Below are positions 1-6,565 of a stretch of DNA of 7,994 nucleotides, piece after piece. The notes beneath the pieces were generated by a model, which saw only the letters and a program-made list of their open reading frames with translations, was not told where the DNA came from and did no database searches. The stretch spans positions 1 to 7,994 of the forward strand of contig USLW01000079.1 in the NCBI GenBank assembly GCA_900555605.1, in the 5' to 3' direction. Both the position numbers and the translations under genes were made by a program. The first letter of the stretch is position 1, and each line of letters begins with the position of its first letter. Source of the stretch: an uncultured Clostridium sp. (GTDB taxonomy: Bacteria; Bacillota; Clostridia; UBA1212; UBA1255).

Positions 1-2
1 GC

Positions 3-425
3 CCATGGATACGGGAGTTTGCCTGGTGGTATCAGATTCTGCAATATTATACAAATCTCAGCAGTTTTTCCGCACCGGAGCCGCTTTGGAGCCTGGCCAG
101 CCGGACCGGCGTGATCGAAAAAGTACTGGATTGCGTGAAAGACGATACCTGCGCGATGTATGCGGAAATCAGCACCGGGATTGACTACCGGATCCAGGCT
201 TCCCTGAAATCCAATAAATGGGACGCGCTGGCAGATGGATTCGCTTCATTGCTCTCACAGTTTGAGCGCGCCCTCTTAGAGGCAGCGCAAAAGGAAAAAA
301 TTTCTTCTGACGGCAATGCTTCCGACCGTGTGTCCGCCAGCGGCAGCGCATCTGCAGTTCGCAGCGCAGACGCTGAAAAGGCTGGGCGGGATACAGAACC
401 ACTGCGGCTGCAGCCATTGGCGTGA
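3..425 (+). CDS. Unrecognised protein, 5' end cut off by the window
   Basis: The reading frame is open from the left edge and reads like protein (WWYQILQYY near the start, then a mixed helical region to about base 290), so the true start lies outside the window. A GTG at 111 is possible but has no convincing ribosome binding site. I do not recognise the family. After about base 300 the product becomes Ser/Ala/Asp-rich and stops at 423-425. A one-base backward shift in the G-rich tract at about 377-392 would instead lead into frame 2. That frame encodes a hydrophobic stretch (TTAAAAIGVMVMVF, bases 398-439) and ends at TAG 488-490, six bases before the next ATG. The gene may therefore really extend to 490 and end in a membrane segment. 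By position it could be a tail-assembly or lysis-associated gene, but nothing in the sequence proves either. Confidence 0.6.
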   Translation, partial: PWIREFAWWYQILQYYTNLSSFSAPEPLWSLASRTGVIEKVLDCVKDDTCAMYAEISTGIDYRIQASLKSNKWDALADGFASLLSQFERALLEAAQKEKISSDGNASDRVSASGSASAVRSADAEKAGRDTEPLRLQPLA

Positions 426-496
426 TGGTCATGGTCTTTCAAGCTCCGCATAACAAACAGGCATTCACAGCCGCAGAAGGGAGGGATTAGCGCGCC

Positions 497-808
497 ATGC
501 TGGAAATTTTAAAAAACGCCGGCACGGCGGCAACCTCAGTGATCGCCCTGTGCACCTGCGCGGCACTGATCATCCGGCCTCTCAGAGAACGGCTACTGGG
601 CATCAACGCGCAGAAGGAAGCGCTGAAATGTCTGCTGCGCAGCGAGATCACCGCCATCTACTATCAGCACATCGACACTGCTGCGCTCAGACAGTTTGAA
701 TTTGAAAATGTCACGATTTTATATGAAGCATACAAAAAATTAGGCGGTAACTCCTTTGTAGACAAGATATACGCAAAAATCCGGGACGAATGGCATATCG
801 TGCGGTAA
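497..808 (+). CDS. Small holin-like phage membrane protein
   Basis: The product has 103 residues. An N-terminal hydrophobic segment (about residues 10-27, ATSVIALCTCAALII) is followed by a basic stretch (RPLRERLLG) and a soluble domain. The soluble part has a pattern I know from small proteins of Clostridia/Bacilli phages, often annotated as hypothetical or holin-like: a CLLRSEI motif, an aromatic/basic helix, FE.ENV..LYEAYK.LGGNSFVDKIY, and a short W-containing tail. The ribosome binding site AGGGAGGG (478-485) lies 11 bases before the ATG. The single membrane span and small size fit a holin or an accessory membrane protein, but no lysin gene is visible beside it. Its position upstream of the tape-measure gene is unusual, since such genes normally follow the tail-fibre genes. 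Being a real gene is well supported; the holin function is inferred. Confidence 0.75.
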   Translation: MLEILKNAGTAATSVIALCTCAALIIRPLRERLLGINAQKEALKCLLRSEITAIYYQHIDTAALRQFEFENVTILYEAYKKLGGNSFVDKIYAKIRDEWHIVR

Positions 809-825
809 AGGCCCTTTATACCGCA
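801..825. terminator. Hairpin between convergent genes, possible terminator
   Basis: A perfect 7-base inverted repeat (TGCGGTA at 801-807, TACCGCA at 819-825) encloses an 11-base AT/GC centre that can add a few more pairs. It overlaps the stop codon of the holin-like gene and ends seven bases before the stop of the leftward gene. The position between two convergent genes is what a bidirectional terminator would occupy. Neither side has a proper T-tract, so the call is weak. Confidence 0.35.
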
Positions 826-831
826 GGCCGC

Positions 832-2109
832 TTATTCCTGAATGGAGGTTACAATACCATTTTCGAAATAGATATAACGATTACCCGAGTACACCCATTG
901 TTCACGGGTACCGTAGGCAGTCGTCGTTTTGTTGATTTTTTTGGGCCCACCCCAAAGCGATTTACGTACTTCTGCTTGACTCATGCCGATTCTGGGTATT
1001 TCCGGGGTTACGTCATCCGGGTTTGTACTCTTGGAATAATAGGCGTAATATGATATAGATTGATCTTCAAAGCGAGTCTCAGCAACTCTATTTTTTATAG
1101 GATTCCATTCCACTTTGTAATCAGATCCTCCAGTAGTCGTATATAAAATATAATCATTACCTTTTTTTTCAAACCGACATTTATAGTAACTAGTTGAAAT
1201 CTCATCTCTATACAGTCTATATATATTTATTTCTGTTATCCTCCATTTTTTAAATACCAAAAATGATTCAAAATCCTCACGCTTCCATGTGCCCTGTAAT
1301 TTATTCATAAATACGGCCCGCTCCTGATACAGCTGCGCGTCTGCATATGTTGAAATATCTTGAAACAGATCTGCTGCCTGCTTAAATTCCCCATCGTCAT
1401 ATAATTCTATCGCCCTACTATATACGCACTGCGGGTCCTTTTCTGCGATCTTCTGATAAAGTTCTGATACATTTTTTTCCTTCATGATCTGTAATAAATC
1501 AGAAAGCGCCTCTTGGTAACGTCCTTCCGCAAATTTTTCACAGGCGGCAGCATAATAGCATTCCGTAATTTGTGCCGCAGTATCCTTGTATTCATTAATG
1601 GTATTGAATAAATCGATTGCTTCCGTATATTCCTTTGCTTTATATAACTGATGCGCTTTTCGATAGGTACATTCGCTTACTTGCTCTTTTGAATCAGAAA
1701 AGTCCCCTAAACCTTCAAAAATCGCAAGCGCACTGTCGTATTGACCGTCTTCTAATAATCGGGAGGCCTTTGCATAGGTAGCTTCTTTCACTTTCTCCCG
1801 CGCATTAGAATAATCACCCAGGTTCTCAAAAAGTTCGATTGCTCTATCATATTCTCCATTCGCCAGACAGGACTTTGCTGTACGATAATCAAGGTTCGGT
1901 CTTATTGCAATATAGACGATAACAAATATAAATAAAAGTGCGATTACACCCATAATAATTACATTCCGGATACTGCCTTTAGACTTTTTCTGCGGCTCTA
2001 TATTGGGCGGCTGCTGAACACCGAAGTCTGTCGGCATACCGCAGCCGGGACAGAATTTCATCTCCTTGGATATGGAATGATTACAATTCGGACATTTCAT
2101 GGATCCCAT
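832..2109 (-). CDS. Zinc-ribbon, TPR-repeat membrane protein with BamE-like C-terminus
   Basis: The product has 425 residues. In order: a zinc ribbon with CPNC (C6, C9) and CPGC (C20, C23); a basic linker (KKSK); one membrane helix at about residues 49-70; five TPR-like repeats of about 37 residues (75-110, 111-147, 148-184, 185-225, 228-264), each with a pattern like A..L...G.Y..A...F..LG.Y; a beta-rich domain opening with LQGTW (271-345), resembling a lipocalin-like fold; and a C-terminal 374-425 segment (IGMSQAEV...WGGP...EQWVY...RYIYFENG) resembling SmpA/BamE-type domains. The positive charges before the helix suggest the ribbon is cytoplasmic and the repeats are outside. The start ATG at 2107-2109 is favoured over ATG 2098-2100 because GGGGGTG (complement of 2116-2122) lies six bases upstream. 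It points against the tail genes and is AT-rich, as expected for inserted cargo. The function is unknown; it is probably a host-type envelope or protein-interaction factor. Confidence 0.88.
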   Translation of the reverse strand: MGSMKCPNCNHSISKEMKFCPGCGMPTDFGVQQPPNIEPQKKSKGSIRNVIIMGVIALLFIFVIVYIAIRPNLDYRTAKSCLANGEYDRAIELFENLGDYSNAREKVKEATYAKASRLLEDGQYDSALAIFEGLGDFSDSKEQVSECTYRKAHQLYKAKEYTEAIDLFNTINEYKDTAAQITECYYAAACEKFAEGRYQEALSDLLQIMKEKNVSELYQKIAEKDPQCVYSRAIELYDDGEFKQAADLFQDISTYADAQLYQERAVFMNKLQGTWKREDFESFLVFKKWRITEINIYRLYRDEISTSYYKCRFEKKGNDYILYTTTGGSDYKVEWNPIKNRVAETRFEDQSISYYAYYSKSTNPDDVTPEIPRIGMSQAEVRKSLWGGPKKINKTTTAYGTREQWVYSGNRYIYFENGIVTSIQE

Positions 2110-2127
2110 TATTTACACCCCCGATTT

Positions 2128-2156
2128 TTTACAGATGATATTAAAATAAATATAAT
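2128..2156 (+). promoter_or_regulatory. Predicted sigma-A promoter facing the tape-measure gene
   Basis: TTTACA (2128-2133) and a consensus TATAAT (2151-2156) are exactly 17 bases apart, one mismatch from the ideal vegetative promoter. Transcription would begin near 2163 and run right, giving a leader of about 260 bases before the tape-measure start. The promoter begins only 19 bases from the start codon of the leftward gene, so the two transcripts could interfere with each other. In AT-rich DNA such matches also arise by chance. Confidence 0.55.
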
Positions 2157-2350
2157 AGAATGTCTAATCATATCAATATATTATTTTATTGAATATTTGT
2201 ATATCATCGCTTGTTTCTAAAGTATATCATAAAACACTTCCATAGTAAAGAATTCTATAAAAGAACCCTTTTATATTATACGCTGCTATAAATATTCTGA
2301 GATAAATATTTCTTTTCTCATCATTATAGATACATAACCTAAAAATCATC

Positions 2351-2379
2351 GGCAGAAGAAGGGCTTTTGCCTCTTTTAT
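2351..2379 (+). terminator. Hairpin plus T-tract in the leader of the tape-measure gene
   Basis: GGCAGAAG (2351-2358) pairs with CTTTTGCC (2364-2371) in an eight-pair stem with one G-T pair and a five-base loop (AAGGG), followed by TCTTTTAT (2372-2379). This has the shape of an intrinsic terminator for rightward transcription. A competing pairing is visible: GGCTTT (2362-2367) with GAAGCC (2382-2387), which would break the terminator stem. That suggests possible attenuation, but the alternative stem has a 14-base loop and is weaker. It could also simply end a short RNA starting near 2163. Confidence 0.45.
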
Positions 2380-2424
2380 ATGAAGCCACTTTTAATATTA
2401 GGAAAGGAATGGTGAACATAAAAT

Positions 2425-5400
2425 ATGACAAATTATACAGATCGCATTAATCTGGAACTGCTGGCTGCATTAAAAGGCGGCGGTTCCCTTTCAGGTGCCT
2501 CCGGGCAGAAAATCACAAGCCAATTAAAAAATATCATAAGCGAAATACAGACAAAAAAACTCGCTGTGCTGCAGCTGGATATCGATACCTCGCCGCAGGC
2601 ACAGGCAAAAATGCAGGCGCAGCTCAATACACTCATCAAATCGTTATCCGCCAATGTGAAACTGAATGTACAAGTTGGAGAAGAAGATAATAGTATAGAA
2701 TCCGTATTAGACAAAACAAAACAAAATTTTCTGGATAAGCTGAATGATGATATGATGTCACTGAGCGTCGAGAAAGTAAAAAGCGCAGCAGCCTCAATCT
2801 ATCAGGCGGCATTACAAACAATTTCCGGTTCATCAGCAGAAGGATTGTCTGAGTCCCAAAAAGCCGTTGAGCTGCTCCAAAACTTCATTGTAACTGCAGA
2901 AACCGGAAAAGTTTCAATACAGGGATATGCAAAATCCATTTTAACGACATCAACAGCCACAAAGACTTTTTCCACTGTAACACAATTGGCCAAAGCTGCC
3001 GTCGGGTCATTGGTCGCAGCTGCCGCCTCATTTGTTGTTAGTGCAATTGTGACGAAAATTCAAGAATGGGCTAATGCAGAAGAAGCAGCTGCTGAGGCAA
3101 TGAAAGAGAGAATCAAAACTGCAAAAGAGGATGCAGAAGAATTAAATAAAACAAATGCAACATTAGAGCAATATAAAGAAAAAATTATTGAACTGAGAAC
3201 AGAATTAGATTCCGGGAACTTATCACAGTCGGAAGCATACAAAAAAAGAAAAGAGCTATTGGGTATTCAAGAGGAAATGATCAAAAAATATGATCTTGAA
3301 GCAGAATCTGTAGATTTACTGAATGATAGCCTAAAAAAGAGTATTGCTTTATTAGAACAGCAAAAGAAAGAGAATGCAACACAATGGCTAAACAGAAATG
3401 AAAAAGCTTACTCTGAAGCAAAAAGTTATTTAAATACAGTACAAAAAGCAGAAGATAACGGCACCATATTCTGGGACTCCTATACAGATTATCATGATGG
3501 TTCCTGGGGCGCTCAAACAGAATGGGTGACAGCAGTAGATGAATTGTTAACCCGAGAATCAGACCTTTTTCAATCCAATGAATATGCTAACGAAAGAGTA
3601 ATACAGAAGTTATCTGAACTATTCCAATCTCAAGGCGGAGCCTTTACTTTTAAACAGGATTATATGGAAAATTGGAATGTACACAGCAGTCTGACAGGAA
3701 CCCGTGAAGAAATCATTTCTAAATATGAAACAATTATAGAAGAACTCAGAAGGTGGGATGAAGAAGGGACGCGCCTGATCAGGCAGGTTTTGTCAAAAAA
3801 ACTCAACTATTGGGACTCAGATACTTACAAAGATTCTGTAGCGCTTGCAAAAGAAGGTACGAAACAAACAATTCTCTCCGATGCTACATTAAGCAATTAT
3901 TGGGCATCCGCCGCATACGCAGCACAGGCCTATCAAGAAGCAATTGCTTCTAACGATGAAGAGGCCTCCAAGACTGCTCTAAAATCATTTCAAAAAGCAA
4001 AAGCCTCTTTTGAAGAAGCCATAAAAAACGGCGAAATTTCCGATGTATTTGTGCAAAAATATTTTGCGGACTTTTTTGAAGAATTTGAGACAATGACAAA
4101 GGGTCATACATTCCGGATTAATTTTAGTGCAAACAAAAATGGAATGAAGGATTCTATTTCTGGCATTATCAATGAATTGGATGGACTTACAAAATCAGAA
4201 ATTCTGGACCTTGAACACTCGGGAACATCTGCACAAAAAGAATTATTTGCTTCTCTTCAAGCAGAAGCAGAAAAGTACAAACTATCTGTAGAAGAATTAT
4301 TAGAGCAGCTGGTTATACTGGAACAGATAAAATCGGATCCAAAGGAAGTAACCTTTGATATCTCCAATTATGTTGATAATATAAATGAAATACAAGAAAA
4401 AATAGGGCGGTTCAAATCAGTAATTAACTCTATAGAAAATGGATCATTTACCCCTTCAGCTATGTTAGACTTTATTCAGGATTTTCCTGATTATTATAAA
4501 TACCTGAACGATATAACTTTGGGATATGCAAATTTAAAAAGCGTTTTAGAAGAAGATCTACAAAAAGTTCCAGATAGCTTGACTGAAAAATTTAAAAAGT
4601 TATATGATGAAGTTTCAGATGAATCTCTTAAATCTAATATCCAGGTCTTTATAGATTTTTTAGAAAACCTTCCTTCAGCAGCAAATAATGCCGCAGCCGG
4701 CATTGAGGAATTAAGCACTTCATACAGCAAATTTCAGAGTAAGATGAATAGCGTTACTTCAGCATACAAAGCACTTTTAAATAGGGATAAGCTATCCTTC
4801 TCGCAAACAATAGATCTGATCACGAACCATAAAGAATTGTTGAAATATATCGACCTCCAAAATGGTTCATTAAAAATTACAAAAGAGCTCTTAAATGACA
4901 TTTTTGAAATCGAGAAAGAAAATCAGCTTATAACATTAAATAATAGGAGGGAAACACTGGAAAACTTATTAGATGATATTACCCCAAAAAGAAGTAATAA
5001 GACGCTCCAGATGCATAACCTTAGAGACTCTATCCTTAAATATGAAGAATTGTTAGCAGCTCCCGGTCTTTCAAATATAAATAAAACTATTTATAGTATG
5101 TATTTATTAGGATTAAACGCATTGTATAATACTGTGAAAAATGAACACACAGCGTTTCAAACCGAGTATACAAATATTCGTGAAGAAATGAATGAGATAG
5201 ACTCTTTAATTGCCTTGTGGAATAATGCAGACATCTCAGACTTTGTTGATGGAGAAACAGAGGCAAACACGGCCTCCTCCCGTTGGCAAGCACTCTTATC
5301 CGAAAAAAAACATGCGCTTGCCATGGAGCAAATCACCGAAGAGGAATACTATCACTGGCTTCGAAAAAACTATTTATCCGTGCTGGGCACTTATGAAGAA

Positions 5401-6513
5401 ACTGCGGACGAACGCAAAGCAATCGCAGAGGAGCTGTACAATTGGGATAAAGCCGCGCAAAGCAGATTGTCGGATGCTGCCATTGAGACTTGGAACAAGC
5501 AGCTTGCGGAGAAAAAATATCTGCGGGATCTCGGAAAAATCTCGGAAAAAGAATATTATGATTGGGTACGGGCGAATTATCAATCCGTTCTCGGCGCCTA
5601 TGAAGAGACCCTGGATGAGCGGCGTTCCGCTGAAACAGAGCTGTATCAGTGGGAGCAGGGGCAGCTGGAATCTGCAAAAAATGCTTTGGAAGAGCTGATT
5701 TCATATCGTCTTCAAATGCTCCAGAAAGAAAAGGAGGCCGAAAAGCAAGCGCTTTCCGACCGTCTGAATAAATACAAGGAATTCTACAATAAGCAGAAGG
5801 AGCTGCTGCGCGATCGGCATGACGAGGAAACATACCTGGAGCAGCAGGCCGAGAAGCGAAAGAAGATCACGGATTTAGAGCTTCGGATCCATCAGCTGTC
5901 CCCGGATGACTCTGCCAAAACCCAGAGAAAAATTTTGGAGCTCCGGGAAGAGCTGTCCCGGGCCAATCAGGAGCTTGCTGATTTTGAAAAGGATTACAAT
6001 TTAAAGCAGGCGGAGGAGCTGTACGACAAGCTGTATGAATCCGCGGAAGCCTCCATCAACGGGCAGATAGAGCTGATTGATCAGGAACTGGAAAATGCCA
6101 AGACCATGCGGGACGCAGCGCTGTCGGACCTGATGAACGGAAACGATGTGCTGTATCAGCAGATGATCGAATATAACCGGAAATATGGCTCTGCAATTGA
6201 TGCGGAGATCACGGAAAAGTGGCAGAACGCCTATCAGGCTCTGAAGGATTACCGCGCTCTGCTCGGAGAGGATTACAGCGGGCTGCATCTCAGTACCGCA
6301 GCCGGCGGCAATATGGCGGCAGAGCCTTCCGCACCGTCAAACTCGCCTTCCAAGCCCACCGTGCACAGCGCTTCCGCCGCCGGCAGCGGTTCAGGCAGCC
6401 CCGGGCGCTCCTTCATACAGCGCTTATACGTTAAGCGATTCCGATACGCTGTGGAGCCTCGCCCGGCGCTATTACGGAGACGGCAGGCAGTGGACAAAAA
6501 TTTCCGCCGCTAA
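2425..6513 (+). CDS. Phage tail tape-measure protein, main reading frame
   Basis: As written the frame gives 1362 residues. It sets tail length and is threaded through the tail tube. Features in order: a short N-terminal region with helices; a hydrophobic, membrane-compatible segment at about 191-211 (AAVGSLVAAAASFVVSAIVT); an Ala/Glu/Lys-rich coiled coil from about 218 to 290; a long AT-rich helical middle; two 69-residue repeats (954-1022 and 1023-1076); a charged coiled coil to about 1285; and a Gly/Ser/Pro linker (about 1293-1327). The last about 35 residues (RLYVKRFRY... to the stop) are out of frame: the neighbouring frame encodes a LysM domain there. The start ATG at 2425 is preceded by GGTGA (2411-2415) at nine bases; the stronger AGGAAAGG (2400-2407) is 17 bases away. 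Dit follows, as is usual. Repaired, the gene would end at 6948 and encode 1507 residues. Confidence 0.92.
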   Translation: MTNYTDRINLELLAALKGGGSLSGASGQKITSQLKNIISEIQTKKLAVLQLDIDTSPQAQAKMQAQLNTLIKSLSANVKLNVQVGEEDNSIESVLDKTKQNFLDKLNDDMMSLSVEKVKSAAASIYQAALQTISGSSAEGLSESQKAVELLQNFIVTAETGKVSIQGYAKSILTTSTATKTFSTVTQLAKAAVGSLVAAAASFVVSAIVTKIQEWANAEEAAAEAMKERIKTAKEDAEELNKTNATLEQYKEKIIELRTELDSGNLSQSEAYKKRKELLGIQEEMIKKYDLEAESVDLLNDSLKKSIALLEQQKKENATQWLNRNEKAYSEAKSYLNTVQKAEDNGTIFWDSYTDYHDGSWGAQTEWVTAVDELLTRESDLFQSNEYANERVIQKLSELFQSQGGAFTFKQDYMENWNVHSSLTGTREEIISKYETIIEELRRWDEEGTRLIRQVLSKKLNYWDSDTYKDSVALAKEGTKQTILSDATLSNYWASAAYAAQAYQEAIASNDEEASKTALKSFQKAKASFEEAIKNGEISDVFVQKYFADFFEEFETMTKGHTFRINFSANKNGMKDSISGIINELDGLTKSEILDLEHSGTSAQKELFASLQAEAEKYKLSVEELLEQLVILEQIKSDPKEVTFDISNYVDNINEIQEKIGRFKSVINSIENGSFTPSAMLDFIQDFPDYYKYLNDITLGYANLKSVLEEDLQKVPDSLTEKFKKLYDEVSDESLKSNIQVFIDFLENLPSAANNAAAGIEELSTSYSKFQSKMNSVTSAYKALLNRDKLSFSQTIDLITNHKELLKYIDLQNGSLKITKELLNDIFEIEKENQLITLNNRRETLENLLDDITPKRSNKTLQMHNLRDSILKYEELLAAPGLSNINKTIYSMYLLGLNALYNTVKNEHTAFQTEYTNIREEMNEIDSLIALWNNADISDFVDGETEANTASSRWQALLSEKKHALAMEQITEEEYYHWLRKNYLSVLGTYEETADERKAIAEELYNWDKAAQSRLSDAAIETWNKQLAEKKYLRDLGKISEKEYYDWVRANYQSVLGAYEETLDERRSAETELYQWEQGQLESAKNALEELISYRLQMLQKEKEAEKQALSDRLNKYKEFYNKQKELLRDRHDEETYLEQQAEKRKKITDLELRIHQLSPDDSAKTQRKILELREELSRANQELADFEKDYNLKQAEELYDKLYESAEASINGQIELIDQELENAKTMRDAALSDLMNGNDVLYQQMIEYNRKYGSAIDAEITEKWQNAYQALKDYRALLGEDYSGLHLSTAAGGNMAAEPSAPSNSPSKPTVHSASAAGSGSGSPGRSFIQRLYVKRFRYAVEPRPALLRRRQAVDKNFRR
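5284..5652 (+). repeat. Two tandem 69-residue repeats inside the tape-measure protein
   Basis: Unit 1 begins with the Trp codon at 5284 and unit 2 with the Trp codon at 5491, a period of 207 bases. Over the 54 comparable residues I count 29 identities. The shared core is EYY.W.R.NY.SVLG.YEET.DER followed by ELY.W. The DNA copies have diverged, so this is an old protein-level duplication. Beyond 5652 the similarity fades into the coiled coil. Confidence 0.85.
6399..6406 (+). other. Site of the first frame shift (frame 1 to frame 2)
   Basis: The run CCCCGGGC is read AGC CCC GGG CGC in frame 1. Skipping one base here turns the following codons into GCT CCT TCA TAC AGC and opens the LysM domain. 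The Gly/Ser/Pro linker fits frame 1 up to here. It is either a surplus base in the C or G run or a +1 recoding site with CCC in the P site; I know of no tape-measure precedent for recoding at this place. Confidence 0.6.
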
Positions 6514-6565
6514 CGGAAACTTAGACCCGTACAACCTGTATGCCGGCATGGTGATCAGAATTCCA
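6425..6565 (+). other. LysM peptidoglycan-binding domain (frame 2)
   Basis: Frame 2 encodes 47 residues that match LysM closely: YTLSDSDTLWSLARRYYGDG, then QW.KI..ANG, LDPYNLYAGM and IRIP at the end. The order (start motif, DTLW.LA..YYG, W..I...N, L..G..I.IP) is the LysM consensus. LysM binds N-acetylglucosamine-containing glycans such as peptidoglycan. Most of the domain precedes the first ATG of this frame (6548), so it is translated only if the shift is real. Confidence 0.9.

Larger units (their letters stand above)
2110..2424. other. AT-rich divergent intergenic region
   Basis: This 315-base gap separates the leftward zinc-ribbon gene from the rightward tape-measure gene. I see no credible protein-coding frame in it. 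It contains the ribosome binding site of the leftward gene (2116-2122), a rightward promoter (2128-2156), a hairpin with T-tract (2351-2379) and the translation start region of the tape measure. Several leftward TATAAT-like boxes exist (complements of 2275-2280 and 2323-2328), but none has a fair -35 at the right distance, so I do not assign a promoter for the leftward gene. Confidence 0.7.

Noticed and set aside
288..310. A-rich then T-rich run (AAGGAAAAAATTTCTTC) as a -1 programmed frameshift for a tail chaperone pair
   Set aside because: The codon phasing does not match the usual X XXY YYZ pattern, and the -1 frame closes at TGA 308-310, giving no extension.
790..1053. Rightward frame overlapping the end of the holin-like gene
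   Set aside because: It runs opposite the leftward gene's BamE-like C-terminus, which is conserved-looking, and has no good ribosome binding site.
5210..5698. 162-residue rightward frame within the tape-measure gene
   Set aside because: Frame-2 shadow of the repeats; the Lys/Arg/Pro-rich product is not protein-like and the frame-1 protein is clearly real here.
5333..5833. 166-residue leftward frame opposite the repeats and coiled coil
   Set aside because: It lies wholly opposite the well-supported tape-measure frame, lacks a ribosome binding site, and is Pro/Arg/Ala-rich as expected for an antisense shadow.
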